From: Bacteroides sp.
GTDB lineage: Bacteria > Bacteroidota > Bacteroidia > Bacteroidales > Bacteroidaceae
Direction: 5' to 3'
Assembly (NCBI GenBank): GCA_021203515.1
Contig: JAJQAY010000084.1
Span: 1 to 64,000 of the forward strand
Length of the DNA stretch: 64,000 bases
Each line of letters begins with the position of its first letter. Within the stretch, counting starts at the first letter, position 1. Of the stretch, positions 38,971 to 48,471 are shown piece by piece. The notes beneath the pieces were generated by a model. The model did not search any database. It was not told the origin of the DNA and was given only the letters and a program-made list of their open reading frames with translations. The position numbers and the translations under genes are program-made.

Positions 38971-39336
38971 TTAAACTGGTTTTACCAAACTTCGTCCAAC
39001 CCACACCAGAATGATGCCCAAAATGATGCTCAAACCCAGATAAACACTGAAGTATCCCCAATGCTTGTTCTGCAACAGCAGGTACATATCGTCCGAAAAA
39101 GAGGAGAAGGTGGTGAAGCCGCCACAAAAGCCTGTGATGAGGAACACATTCATGTTTGAGGAAATCAAATGGGTTTTCTCAACCATGCCGAAGAAGAGTC
39201 CGATAATGAAGCAGCCGATGATGTTCACCGCAAAAGTTCCATAAGGAAGGGGAGAGGAAAAGATGTGATGAGCAAGTTTTCCAACCAAATACCGTCCGCA
39301 GGTTCCGACGAACCCGCCCAAACCGGCGATAAGCAT
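38971..39336 (-). CDS. crcB: Fluoride channel CrcB/Fluc
   Basis: A 121-residue four-helix Fluc-type fluoride exporter: GGFVGTCGRYLVGKLAHH (the G-x3-R-Y motif), PYGTFAVNIIGCFIIGLFFG (the conserved Asn-containing helix) and the TM3 motif ITGFCGGFTTFSSFSDD. It lies upstream of ureA on the same strand, gap 123 bp. I saw no convincing fluoride riboswitch in the upstream gap. Confidence 0.92.
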   Translation of the reverse strand: MLIAGLGGFVGTCGRYLVGKLAHHIFSSPLPYGTFAVNIIGCFIIGLFFGMVEKTHLISSNMNVFLITGFCGGFTTFSSFSDDMYLLLQNKHWGYFSVYLGLSIILGIILVWVGRSLVKPV

Positions 39337-39387
39337 TGCTTTGTATATACGCGTAAATGTTTAGGTTAATAATATGGTTAATTGAAT

Positions 39388-39518
39388 AAATGGGAATTTA
39401 GCGAAGCGAAGCTTCGCTAAAGAGTGATAGGGTGGGAATGTGATAAAGTGGTAGTGGGATGTTACTCTGCAACTACGTTGTCACCTTATCACTTTACAAC
39501 CCTTTTAAATTATCATTT
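39388..39518. repeat. Composite hairpin element with GTGATAAAGTG arms
   Basis: It begins AAATGGGAATTTAG and ends TAAATTATCATTT. Inside are a TTTAGCGAAGC / GCTTCGCTAAA hairpin and arms GTGATAAAGTGG / CACCTTATCACTTTAC. Its right end supplies the stop codon of the TonB receptor. Confidence 0.8.
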
Positions 39519-41584
39519 AAAAACGAACACTGATAAATCCTCTCGCATTGAAAGGCGTACCTGGTGTGAAGTGCATTTCAGTCACCGGTTCCGGCTCTCC
39601 CTGCAAGCGGGTTTCCGTAGCAAACTGGGCTTCATCCCATTTCGTATCGAAAAGGTTTTCGATGATGGCGCCTATCGTAAATCTTTTATAGGTATAAGAG
39701 GCGTTAAAGTTCACAACGCAGTACCCTTTCGCTCTCAGACTGTAGTCCTCATTGGCGGGGCGGTCGCCCAAGTAACGGCACTTCAGACTGGCGGTGAGGG
39801 ATTTCCATTGATAATTAAGTCCGGCGACAAAGGTGTGTACGGGAGCGAGAGGGAGATAATTCTCGCCTTTCGGCTCGCCGATAGCACGGGCATGGCTGTA
39901 AGTATAGTCTGCCTGAAAACACCAGTTGTTCAGGAACTGCCAGCGCAAGCCGAAGTCAACGCCTTCCCGACGGGTTTTGCCGCTGGGTTCCACTACGGCC
40001 TCATCGCCTACATAGACAAACTCCTGCTGCATCCACAGATACCAGGCAGTGGCATTAATCATCAGAGTCGGCAGCGGCTTCCACAAGACTCTGAGGTCGG
40101 CTCCATAGGAAGCGGGAAGAACGGTTTTGCCATTCTCCGCCACCACTACACGGGCGTCGTTGCTATGAAATCTCTTGCCCATTTTGAGAAGGAATTGCCA
40201 TTTACTGTTCAGGTTATAGATGAAGTTCAGTTTGGGGCTGACAATGACTTTGGAAACTTTAGGATCTGTGTATTCCGTCAGCGTACGGTCTACGTAGTCG
40301 AACTTGAAGTAATCCAGACGTACTGCCGGATTAATCAGCCACTTGCCCCACTCTATGTTGACACCGGCATAACCGTACATACCGCTTTCTCCAACGTCGC
40401 CGAAGGCAAATGTTCCGATGCGTTGCCGGCTTACGGTGTGATAGAGGGTAAGGTTATTAATCTGGTCGTAGCGGAAACCCATTCCGGCTTTCAGTTTCCA
40501 ATGGCTTTTGCCTACATGGTAGGTTTGGGTGTATTCCGTGTTCACACCTCCCAACAAGCGGTTCTCGCGTTGGTTAATCTCGTCCCCGTTTGCAGGGTCA
40601 TTCAGGAAGAAGGTGAAGTTGGAATACAGATTGAAGCGATAGTAAGAGAGCCAGGCGTTGGTACTGATTTCGGCACCGTTGTCGAGCATCAGCAGGTGGA
40701 GGAAGTTCAGGTTGGTGCGGTCGGTGTTTCCGCCTTCGGTATCGTCCAATGCACCGAACCTACCGATAATTCCTCGGTCTACGGCACGTTGGGGGATTTG
40801 CCGGAGGTATTCCAAGTGCTGTTGAAGTGGGACAAACTGATGTTGAAGCGGGAATTGTCGTTCCACTGCATATATTTGGTCATCAGGTTGAAGCGCTTGA
40901 AGTTCTGGGGGGGGGAATCAAAGTATCCGTCAGTGGTGAGGAACGAACTGCTGACGTAGAAACTCTGCCGCTGGTTGTTCAGGAAAGAAAACGAAGCGCG
41001 TATGCGCTGGGTGTTGAACTGTCCTATTTCGAGCGCGGCATCATTCTCCATGCGGTCTTTCGTCTTGAAGGCAACGTATCCGGCTGTGGCCAAGTCGCCT
41101 TTGGTGACGTCGTAGGAACCTTTATCGAAATCAATGGACTCTATGGTTTCCGGCTGAAGAAAATGCAAGTCGGCATATTCCTGCCCGTGGGCGTGTGAAA
41201 CATATTGACGGGCATTCCGTCTACCGATACGTTGATGTCCGTGCCGTGGTCAAGGTCGAAACCGCGCAGGAACATCTGTTCCGCCTTTCCGCCTCCGGCG
41301 TGCTGGGCAATGAAGAGTCCAGGGACAAAACGGAGCACCTCTTGCGAGGAACTCATCGGGTTGATTTTCAGGTCTACTTTGGAAATCTCATTCAAGTGAT
41401 TGAGTTTCTTCACGATGACAACTTCCCGGAGGGTAATGTTCCGCAGGGTATCGTGTAGCAATCCTGAGACAGAGTCCACTGGTACTTCGGGAAATTTCTC
41501 ATTAGAAACATTGACTCCGCGAACGGGAGTGGCCAAACTCAGGCCAAGCAGTAAAAGGCAGGTTAAACACACTTTCTTTTTCAT
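39517..41584 (-). CDS. TonB-dependent outer-membrane receptor (frame broken)
   Basis: About 690 residues. Signal peptide MKKKVCLTCLLLLGLSLATPVRG, plug (MSSSQEVLRFVPGLFIAQHAGGGKAEQMFLRGFDLDHGTDINVSVDGMPVN) and barrel ending NARGFISVRF. Not SusC-type: no carboxypeptidase-like domain. One G is missing near 41190 (NMVSHAHGQEYADLHF expected) and one base near 40800 (NTSGQIPQRAVDRGIIG). It lies upstream of crcB and ureA on the same strand but is separated by a composite repeat. Nickel or a metallophore for urease is a tempting substrate guess, without direct sequence support. Confidence 0.8.
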
Positions 41585-41634
41585 CAGTACAATTTCTATT
41601 TTGTTAGGAGTGATATAACAAGATGACTCTTATT

Positions 41635-41662
41635 TTGTTCCGAACTAAAAAGTGTATATTTG
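41635..41662 (+). promoter_or_regulatory. Promoter of the DUF6078-like gene
   Basis: TTG at 41635-41637 and TATATTTG at 41655-41662, spaced by 17 bp, lie 27 bp before the start codon at 41690. Confidence 0.6.
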
Positions 41663-41689
41663 TGCCTTAAATACAACTCCGATTATATC

Positions 41690-42130
41690 ATGGAAAAAGA
41701 TTTTGACTATAACAGCATACCCAAAACATACTTATATTGCCTAAACGCAAAATGCACTCGCTTCGCAAAATGCCTGCGCTATCAAGCTGCCATTCATGCC
41801 AACCCGAAGTTGGCAAGCATATCAGTGGTCAACCCCTCCTACATTGCCGGTCAAGAAAAAGATTGTCCGCATTTTCAGCCGGATCGGTTGTCGCGTTTTG
41901 CATTGGGAATTACCAATTTATTGGATAAGATACCGCACGCGCAGGCTGTACGGTTACGAGATTCTTTGTACAGCCATTTGGGACGTAGCATGTACTATAG
42001 AATCCGTAACAGGGAACGTCTTATCCACCCTGAAGAACAGGAGTTTATCCGTCAGCTATTCCTTAGATACGGAATTAAAGAAAAGCCGGTATTCGACGAG
42101 TACGTAGAGCTTTATGATTGGAAAGAATAG
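41690..42130 (+). CDS. DUF6078-like small cysteine-containing protein
   Basis: A 146-residue protein starting MEKDFDYNSIPKTYLYCLNAKCTRFAKCLRYQ. Three N-terminal cysteines (C-x4-C-x5-C) and a later CPHF could form a metal site. The C-terminal half is charged and helical (RLRDSLYSHLGRSMYYRIRNRERLIHPEEQEFIRQLFLRYGI). I believe this corresponds to a Bacteroidales-specific DUF family (DUF6078); function unknown. It is followed immediately by a 22-bp repeat array. Confidence 0.65.
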   Translation: MEKDFDYNSIPKTYLYCLNAKCTRFAKCLRYQAAIHANPKLASISVVNPSYIAGQEKDCPHFQPDRLSRFALGITNLLDKIPHAQAVRLRDSLYSHLGRSMYYRIRNRERLIHPEEQEFIRQLFLRYGIKEKPVFDEYVELYDWKE

Positions 42131-42139
42131 ACAAAGATA

Positions 42140-42233
42140 TTCTCATTGCGGTGAGAAAGTTTTCTCATCGTGATGAGAATAAATTCTTATCATGAAGAGA
42201 ATAGTTTCTCATCGCGATGAGAAACTATTCTCA
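42140..42233. repeat. 22-bp-pitch array of TTCTCATCGCGATGAGAA palindromes
   Basis: Units begin at 42140, 42162, 42184, 42206 and 42228, exactly 22 bp apart. Four are hyphenated palindromes (for example TTCTCATCGTGATGAGAA and TTCTCATCGCGATGAGAA) and the fifth is a half unit. Confidence 0.85.
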
Positions 42234-42274
42234 ACGCAATAAAATTGATTGAGAAGTTTAAATGGAGGAATATT

Positions 42275-42514
42275 ATGGCAGACAATTACTTAGAAAAGCA
42301 GCGCGAGTCCTACGAAGCACGTAAGGCGGCTTGGGAAAGGGAGCGGAAATTCGGAAAGAAGAAGAAAAAGAAAGTGATGACAGAAAAAGCAAAAGAAGGG
42401 AAAGCAGAAGTATCTAAATTCTCCTCCTCCAAGGAGGAGGAGAATTTAGATACTTCTGCTTATTTATTTAGATACTTCTATTTACTTTTGTTCTTCTGTC
42501 TAAAAATTATTTGA
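42275..42514 (+). CDS. Small lysine-rich hypothetical protein with a palindromic repeat at its 3' end
   Basis: A 79-residue ORF: MADNYLEKQRESYEARKAAWERERKFGKKKKKKVMTEK is highly charged and helical. From about residue 44 the codons come from a perfect palindrome (SKFSSSKEEENLDTSAYL), and the end is hydrophobic (FRYFYLLLFFCLKII). The original protein probably ended near the palindrome, since the tail overlaps the convergent metallo-hydrolase gene end. Bacteroides genomes carry short proteins beginning like this; function unknown. Confidence 0.5.
   Translation: MADNYLEKQRESYEARKAAWERERKFGKKKKKKVMTEKAKEGKAEVSKFSSSKEEENLDTSAYLFRYFYLLLFFCLKII
42404..42459. repeat. 56-bp perfect palindrome inside a small ORF
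   Basis: Two 27-nt arms (GCAGAAGTATCTAAATTCTC... and its exact complement) are separated by AA. A further partial copy of one arm (TTTAGATACTTCT) follows at about 42467. Confidence 0.9.
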
Positions 42515-43364
42515 AAGCCGGTGCAGGCAAGTGCATACCCGCCATTGTCAGTCCGTTGTCTTTAGCATATTGCAGGAAGTGCTTGCGCGACTTGATTGCC
42601 GCTTCCTTATCCATATCATAGGTAGCACAGATTTCAGGATGCTCCAGCTGCAGGGCAGCACCGTGAATAAGGTCGCCTATTATCAGCAACTTGCCTGCCT
42701 GATAGGCGGTGTGCCCCGGAGTATGCCCCACGGCATTCATCGCTACTACATCTCCCGGCAAGGTATCACCGAATTCGAAAAGATGCAGACGATCTTTGTA
42801 AGCGTTCATCGTCTTTACTACTTGCGCATTCCGGTCGGCAGGCATACTCATCCAGGCGTCATACTCTACTTTAGACGCATAAACTTCGGCCTTGGGGAAG
42901 ACTACACTGTCGCCTTTCATCATGCCGCCGATATGGTCGCCATGAAAATGAGTGAGGTAGAGATAGCGGACATCTTCGGGCGCAACTCCCAAAGTCTTTA
43001 GGGTGGGCAACAAGCGGCTATCGGGCGCCCACAGTCCGGTGTCGAAAAGGATTTGAAGCCCGTTGGTTGATACAAGGAAAGCGCTCATAGAAGCGGGAAT
43101 GCCATTTTGAAGTGACAAGCTGTCTATCAGGCTATCACTGGCATCCGGGAAAAGAGTTCTTTCCATAAGCCTCTCTTTGGCATTGTCTTGTATCCAGGTA
43201 GCTTGTACATCACCCAGTTGCCGGGTCTGCACACCATCAGAAATAACACTTGTACTATCCATTTTCATGTCCTCACTAGTTTGTTTTTTTGCTTTATTGC
43301 CGCAGCCTGTCAACAGCAGGGCAGCCATACCAATAACCGAATATTTCCATCCTTTGTTCTTCAT
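42507..43364 (-). CDS. Metallo-beta-lactamase-fold hydrolase, lipoprotein
   Basis: A 285-residue MBL-fold protein with a lipoprotein signal (MKNKGWKYSVIGMAALLLTGCGNKAKKQ). The zinc motif LTHFHGDHIGGM (H-x-H-x-D-H) is complete, followed by the later metal ligands in VGHTPGHTAYQ and IGDLIHGAA. The set is that of the quorum-quenching-lactonase-like/AttM subgroup (start of fold SAFLVSTNGLQILFDTGLW), but the substrate cannot be inferred. A TATATTTG box on the minus strand at 43402-43409 is a likely promoter. Confidence 0.85.
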   Translation of the reverse strand: MKNKGWKYSVIGMAALLLTGCGNKAKKQTSEDMKMDSTSVISDGVQTRQLGDVQATWIQDNAKERLMERTLFPDASDSLIDSLSLQNGIPASMSAFLVSTNGLQILFDTGLWAPDSRLLPTLKTLGVAPEDVRYLYLTHFHGDHIGGMMKGDSVVFPKAEVYASKVEYDAWMSMPADRNAQVVKTMNAYKDRLHLFEFGDTLPGDVVAMNAVGHTPGHTAYQAGKLLIIGDLIHGAALQLEHPEICATYDMDKEAAIKSRKHFLQYAKDNGLTMAGMHLPAPAFK

Positions 43365-43401
43365 CGAAGTCTAATTTTAGTTTATAAAATTCTATCAGCC
43401 A

Positions 43402-43409
43402 CAAATATA
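43402..43409 (-). promoter_or_regulatory. Probable -7 box of the MBL-fold gene
   Basis: The minus strand reads TATATTTG, 37 bp before the start codon at 43364. Confidence 0.5.
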
Positions 43410-43433
43410 ACTAATTTATTAGAAAGTTAGTGT

Positions 43434-43441
43434 TATCTTTG
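43434..43441 (+). promoter_or_regulatory. Probable -7 box of the RluA-family gene
   Basis: TATCTTTG sits immediately upstream of the ATG at 43449, leaving almost no leader, and argues against the ATG at 43429-43431 as the start. Confidence 0.5.
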
Positions 43442-43448
43442 CATCATC

Positions 43449-45072
43449 ATGTTACATACGTTACAACTTCCATAGACGATATTACATTGCCGGTAAGATT
43501 TACTTATCCTTTCTGTTATACGACCCATCCGCTGTGCGTGCTGGCAGCGGAGGAAGTGCAGGCTTATCTTGCCCGTCAGAAAGAGTGGGAAGAAGAATTA
43601 GTGCAAGGCAAGATGTTCGGTGTGCTGGTTGTCAGGACTTCGGAAGGGGAAATTGGATACTTAGCGGCTTTCTCGGGCATCTTGGCAGGCAGGAATGTAC
43701 ATCCGTTCTTCGTGCCGCCGGTATACGACTTATTGCAACCGTAGGGCTTCTTCAAAGTAGAGGAAGAACAAATCTCACGGATAAATGCACGTATCAGGCA
43801 GTTGGAGGAAGATAGGGAGTATCGCGATAGCATTGAACGCTTGGCAGTATTGCAACAAACGGCACAAACAGCTTTGGGGGAAGCCCGCCAGCAAATGAAA
43901 GCCGCGAAAGCGAGGCGGGAAGAGCAACGGAAGTCTGCCACACTTACCCCCGAAGAGGAAGGCGTTCTCATTCGTGAAAGCCAGTTCCAAAAGGCGGAAT
44001 ACAAGCGGCAGGAACGTTCATGGAAAGAGAAAATCGCTCCTTTACAAAAAGAAATTACCACCCGTGAAACCCGGATACAAGAATTGAAAACAGAGTGCAA
44101 GACACGCTCCGCTGCCCTGCAACAACAACTATTTGAACAATTCAGGATGCTGAATTACCGGGGAGAAGTCCGAACGCTTTGCGATATATTTGAACAGACC
44201 GTACACAAGACACCACCCGCAGGGACAGGCGGATGTGCGGCCCCCAAGCTGTTGCAATATGCCTACCTGAACGGTTTGAGACCAATTGCAATGGCAGAGT
44301 TCTAGTGTGGTGCTTCTCCAAAGACGGAGATACGGCACCACGGACATTATTACCCGGCTTGCAAAGGGAAATGTGAGCCTATCTTGAAGCATATGTTGCA
44401 AGGGCTCGAAGTCGAAGAAAACCCGATGTCAGGGAAGATGCGGCAGGCTGCCAAAGACCCGGAAACTATTTACGAGGACCAATGGTTGTTAGTACTCGAC
44501 AAACCGGCGGGCATGTTGTCCGTGCCCGGAAAAGAGGATGCTATTTCCGTCTACAACCAGATGCGTGAACGCTATCCGGAAGCCGACGGACCGATGATTG
44601 TACACCGGCTAGACATGGCTACCTCCGGCCTGCTGATTATAGCAAAAACCAAGCAGGTGCATCAGCACTTACAAGCGCAGTTCAAGAACCGCCTCGTCAG
44701 GAAGCGCTACATCGCCTTGCTCGACGGTATCGTGCCGCAGGACGAGGGAACCATCGAACTACCGCTTCGCCTGAACCCACTGGACCGCCCCGACAAATAG
44801 TGGACATGGAACATGGCAAGCCCGCCATTACAGATTTTCAAGTGCTGGAACGTGCGGACGGACAGACTCGCATCGCTTTCTATCCGCGTACCGGACGCAC
44901 TCACCAATTGCGTGTGCATGCTGCTCATACGCTTGGCTTGCATTGCCCCATTGTGGGAGACGAGTTATATGGTAAAAAGGCAGACCGCTTGTATTTGCAT
45001 GCCGAAGCGGTAGAATTTGTGCATCCCATCACGGGAGAAGAGATAAAGATTATCAAAGAGGCCGGGTTTTAA
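43449..45072 (+). CDS. RluA-family RNA pseudouridine synthase with long N-terminal domain (several frame lesions)
   Basis: About 540 residues in the long Bacteroidetes form: an N-terminal region (DDITLPVRFTYPFCYTTHPLCVLAAEEVQ...FAAFSGILAGRN-like), a coiled coil (about 43750-44120) and a C-terminal catalytic domain with VHRLDMATSGLLIIAKT (catalytic Asp) and RTGRTHQLRVHAAHTLGLHCPIVGD. Lesions: a frame change between the ATG and SIDDITLPV, TAG at 43742-43744, TAG at 44303-44305 where EFWWGASPKTEIRHHG-type sequence expects Trp, and a missing C near 44790 (DRPRQIVDMEHGKP). The start at 43449 is the best guess. Target RNA unknown. Confidence 0.8.
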
Positions 45073-45112
45073 TTTTATAAATCCTAATTTTGTCCTATAA
45101 AAACAATTACAA

Positions 45113-45553
45113 ATGATAATGATTACCCAACCCACTCCGCAAGATTACGACGAACTCCTATCTTTATGGGAGGCCTCCGTCCGGAGCACGCACCACTTTC
45201 TGACAGAAGAAGATATTCTGTTCTACAAACCACTGGTGCGGGAAGAATATTTCCCCGCCGTCGAACTTTATATCATGCGCAATCGGGAAGGAAAGATTAC
45301 CGCCTTCATGGGTTTAAGTGAGGAATTAGTGGAAATGCTTTTCGTGCATCCCGACGAACAAGGCAAAGGCTACGGAAAACAATTAATGGAGTATACGCTA
45401 CACGAAAAGCATATCTATAAGGTAGATGTGAACGAGCAGAATGAACAGGTTTGCCGCTTCTATCAGCATTTAGGGTTTAATGTAATAAGCCGGGATGCAA
45501 CAGATGCGACGGGAAAAGCTTTTCCCATCTTACATCTGCAAATGATAATTTAG
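45113..45553 (+). CDS. GNAT-family N-acetyltransferase
   Basis: A 146-residue GNAT protein similar to YjaB-type acetyltransferases: ITQPTPQDYDELLSLWEASVRSTHHFLTEEDI, the acetyl-CoA loop VEMLFVHPDEQGKGYGKQLMEY (Q-x-x-G-x-G) and VDVNEQNEQVCRFYQHLGF. ATG at 45113 or 45119 are both possible. The last codons (MII-stop) come from the left end of a composite repeat. Substrate unknown. Confidence 0.85.
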   Translation: MIMITQPTPQDYDELLSLWEASVRSTHHFLTEEDILFYKPLVREEYFPAVELYIMRNREGKITAFMGLSEELVEMLFVHPDEQGKGYGKQLMEYTLHEKHIYKVDVNEQNEQVCRFYQHLGFNVISRDATDATGKAFPILHLQMII

Positions 45554-45668
45554 CGGGGCATAATTGAAACGCAGATTAACGCAGATTTTCGCAGATTATA
45601 AGGCTGCGCTAGATATAAAATTCTTTGCGAAAATCTGCGTTAATCTGCGTTTCAATAAATTCCCATTT
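45540..45668. repeat. Composite hairpin element with CGCAGATTAA arms
   Basis: Ends AAATGATAATTTAG and AAATTCCCATTT; arms GAAACGCAGATTAACGCAG / CTGCGTTAATCTGCGTTTC around a centre with GGCTGCGCTAG. It supplies the stop of the GNAT gene and lies between it and the VOC gene. Confidence 0.85.
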
Positions 45669-45698
45669 ACCAAACAAACATTATATATACTATATATC

Positions 45699-46091
45699 AT
45701 GAGAATACATCACATCACCATCTGGACCTTCCGCCTGGAAGAAATGAAAGAGTTCTACACCCGTTACTTCAAAGGAACGAGTAATGAAAAGTATGTCAAC
45801 CCGAAGAAAGGCTTCACATCCTACTTCATACGCTTCGATAGCGGAGCCGATTTAGAACTGATGAGCCGCACCGACATACAAAACACCCCGATAGAAGAAA
45901 ACCGGTTAGGACTGACTCACTTCGCCTTTGCACTCGGCAGTAAAGAAGAAGTCCTTCTTCTGACGGAGACGTTACGCACCGACGGATATACCATTGCCGG
46001 AGAGCCTCGTACCTCCGGAGACGGATACTTTGAAAGTGTAGTGCTCGACCCCGACGGCAATCGCATAGAGTGCGTATTTAAAACCGTCTAA
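45699..46091 (+). CDS. VOC-superfamily (glyoxalase-like) protein
   Basis: 130 residues with the start at 45699 (MRIHHITIWTFRLEEMKEFYTRYF). An upstream start at 45564 would only translate the repeat element. Metal-site positions are visible as His4/His5, Glu in ADLELMSR, HFAFALGS and E in NRIECVF, in two beta-alpha-beta-beta-beta modules. Members include glyoxalase I and fosfomycin-resistance-like enzymes; the exact reaction is unknown. Confidence 0.85.
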   Translation: MRIHHITIWTFRLEEMKEFYTRYFKGTSNEKYVNPKKGFTSYFIRFDSGADLELMSRTDIQNTPIEENRLGLTHFAFALGSKEEVLLLTETLRTDGYTIAGEPRTSGDGYFESVVLDPDGNRIECVFKTV

Positions 46092-46200
46092 AAAGTCATT
46101 TTAGATAGAATTAAGGTCATCGCTCTTCATCGCACATTGCCGTAAGTTCCTTATGTTTGCAACACAATTCATAAGTTAACTTTACATTAAAATTAAAGCC

Positions 46201-47508
46201 ATGAAACTCATCGCATTCTTACTGATGACTCTCCTCAGTTTACCATCCTTCGGACAAGAGAAATTTCCCGACGGTACTCCCATACCGGACTGGTTCAGAC
46301 AGAACGACCTCGTGAACATCGAAACCTTAGGAAAGAAATACAATATCACCGATTACGGGGTAATGAACGACAGAACCCTCCTGCAAACGGAGAAGATACA
46401 AGCCGTCATCGACGAAGCATCCCAAAAGGGCGGAGGCGTTGTCATCATCCCGAAGGGGACTTATCTCAGCGGCTCCCTCTTCTTCAAGCCCAAGACACAC
46501 TTGCACCTGGAAGAAGGCGCTGTCCTGAAAGGCAGTGATGACATCAGTAACTTCCCCATCGTCCAGACCCGCATCAAAGGACAAAGCCTAAAATACTTTG
46601 CCGCACTGATAAATGCGGATAAAGTAGACGGATTTACCCTCTCCGGCAAAGGAACCGTCAACGGTAACGGAGAGCACTTCTGGAGGTCGTTCTGGCTACG
46701 CCGCCAGGTCATTCCCAAATGTACCAACATGGACGAGTTACGCCCGCGCCTGGTCTACATCTCCCATAGCAATGATGTGCAGCTTTCCGGTGTCCGCCTC
46801 ATCAACTCTCCTTTCTGGACTACCCACCTTTACCGTTGCAACAATGTAAAATTGCTGAACCTGCATATCTTTGCGCCATCTGCTCCGGTGAAAGCTCCGA
46901 GCAGCGATGCTGTCGATATTGACGTCTGCAATAACGTCTTGATAAAGAACTGCTATATGTCGGTCAACGATGATGCCGTTGCCCTGAAAGGCGGCAAAGG
47001 CCCGCAAGCGGACAAAGACCCGAATAATGGAAGCAACACCAACATTATTATAGAAGATTGTACTTATGGCTTCTGCCATAGCGGACTGACGTGCGGAAGC
47101 GAGTCTGTCCATAACCGGAATATCATTCTTCGCCGTTGCAAGGTCAACAATGCGTCGCGCCTCCTTTGGCTGAAGATGTGCCCCGACACTCCTCAGCACT
47201 ACGAATATATATTGGTGGAAGACATTACGGGGAATGCCAAGAGCTTCTTATACATCAAACCCTGGACGCAGTTCTTCGACCTCAAAGGACAAAAAGACAT
47301 CCCGATGTCCTACTCCAACCACGTGACCATGCGGAATATCAACTTTGAATGCAATGTATTCTTCGACGTACAGAAGTCCGACCAATACCAACTGACTGAC
47401 CTTACATTCGAGAACCTGACTATCAAGGCTAAGGATGCGAAGTGTGACAAGGAGATTATTTCTAACTTCCGGTGGAAGAAGGTAAATTTAGCGGACTTCG
47501 TCCACTAA
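46201..47508 (+). CDS. Glycoside hydrolase family 28-like protein, secreted
   Basis: 435 residues. Signal peptide MKLIAFLLMTLLSLPSFGQ, then a right-handed parallel beta-helix: ITDYGVMNDRTLLQTEKIQAVIDEASQKGGGVVIIPKGTYLSGSLFFK, IHLHLEEGAVLKGS and the GH28-like core SDAVDIDVCNNVLIKNCYMSVNDDAVALKGGKG, with CHSGLTCGSES at the G-H-G position. The classic NTD and RIK motifs are altered, so it is a divergent polygalacturonase/rhamnogalacturonase-like protein. Single gene with no SusCD partner. A heptamer hairpin begins right after the stop. Confidence 0.8.
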   Translation: MKLIAFLLMTLLSLPSFGQEKFPDGTPIPDWFRQNDLVNIETLGKKYNITDYGVMNDRTLLQTEKIQAVIDEASQKGGGVVIIPKGTYLSGSLFFKPKTHLHLEEGAVLKGSDDISNFPIVQTRIKGQSLKYFAALINADKVDGFTLSGKGTVNGNGEHFWRSFWLRRQVIPKCTNMDELRPRLVYISHSNDVQLSGVRLINSPFWTTHLYRCNNVKLLNLHIFAPSAPVKAPSSDAVDIDVCNNVLIKNCYMSVNDDAVALKGGKGPQADKDPNNGSNTNIIIEDCTYGFCHSGLTCGSESVHNRNIILRRCKVNNASRLLWLKMCPDTPQHYEYILVEDITGNAKSFLYIKPWTQFFDLKGQKDIPMSYSNHVTMRNINFECNVFFDVQKSDQYQLTDLTFENLTIKAKDAKCDKEIISNFRWKKVNLADFVH

Positions 47509-47612
47509 AAGTTATGAGTTATAAGTGATGAGTTATTTGTTTGTAACAACGCGCTGTCGTACCGAAAGGAAGAGTATCAACAAATAACTCATCACTTATA
47601 ACTCATAACTCA
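47509..47612. repeat. AGTTATG/AGTTATA heptamer hairpin between convergent genes
   Basis: Arms AGTTATGAGTTATAAGTGAT... and ATCACTTATAACTCATAACT flank a centre ACAACGCGCTGTCGTACC. Its right end overlaps the TGA stop of the nfo gene. Its core is closely related to the one at 63363-63473. Confidence 0.85.
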
Positions 47613-48443
47613 AGCCAAGCTCCGCAGCAATTTTATTTCTTCCGCCCAAAGCGTTTCATTGGGCGTCTCCAAGATAATGGGCATATCATCGAAACGGGCA
47701 TCCTGCATGAAGCGTTTGAAGAAGTCGAGGCCGATTAACCCTTTACCTATGCTATCGTGCCGGTCTACCCGGCTTCCCAATGCCTTTTTGGAGTCATTTA
47801 GATGGATAGCACGAAGATAATTGAATCCGACGGCTGTATCGAACTCCTCAAAGACTTTATCATATTCGTTCACAATATCATATCCGGCAGTATAGGTGTG
47901 GCAAGTATCCAGACAAACACCTACTCGCGATTTATCGTCTACGCGGTCGATGATATGCTTCAATTGCCAAAACTCGTTTCCTACATTGCTGCCCTGGCCG
48001 GCCGTATTCTCTATAACAGCCGTAACGCCCTGCGTCTTACCCAACGTAATATTGATAGACTCCGCCACTTTATCCAAACACGCCTCCACAGAAATCTTAT
48101 TCAGATGACTGCCCGGATGAAAGTTCAGCAACTTCAATCCCAACTCCTCGCAACGCTGCATCTCGTCCAGAAAAGCGGCACGGCTCTTCTCCAAACCTTC
48201 TTCTTCGGGATGTCCCAGATTTATCAGGTAACTGTCGTGGGGCAAGATATACCGTGAGTCGAAAGCATATTTCCCACAATTCTCCTTAAACAGAGTGATG
48301 CTCTCCTGTGTCAAGGGCTTCGCCACCCACTGACGTTGGTTCTTGGTAAACAGAGCGAAAGCATTCACCCCTATCTCGTGAGCATTGACGGGCGACAACT
48401 CCACCCCACCGCTGGCACTTACGTGCGCACCAATATATTTCAT
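47610..48443 (-). CDS. nfo: Endonuclease IV (AP endonuclease)
   Basis: A 277-residue TIM-barrel AP endonuclease of normal length: [49 protein letters not shown] (metal His), [18 protein letters not shown] (Glu ligand), [16 protein letters not shown] and [25 protein letters not shown]. It repairs abasic sites. Convergent with the GH28 gene and possibly co-transcribed with the MGMT-like gene upstream (28 bp gap). Confidence 0.95.
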   Translation of the reverse strand: MKYIGAHVSASGGVELSPVNAHEIGVNAFALFTKNQRQWVAKPLTQESITLFKENCGKYAFDSRYILPHDSYLINLGHPEEEGLEKSRAAFLDEMQRCEELGLKLLNFHPGSHLNKISVEACLDKVAESINITLGKTQGVTAVIENTAGQGSNVGNEFWQLKHIIDRVDDKSRVGVCLDTCHTYTAGYDIVNEYDKVFEEFDTAVGFNYLRAIHLNDSKKALGSRVDRHDSIGKGLIGLDFFKRFMQDARFDDMPIILETPNETLWAEEIKLLRSLA

Positions 48444-48471
48444 AATAATCTTGTTTTTAGTTTTTCTACTA

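Noticed and set aside
39337..39516. Fluoride riboswitch upstream of crcB
   Set aside because: I could not find the conserved pseudoknot motifs; the gap is mainly a composite repeat.
45564..45698. Longer N-terminus for the VOC protein
   Set aside because: The extra 45 codons are translated repeat element sequence; the domain starts at 45699.
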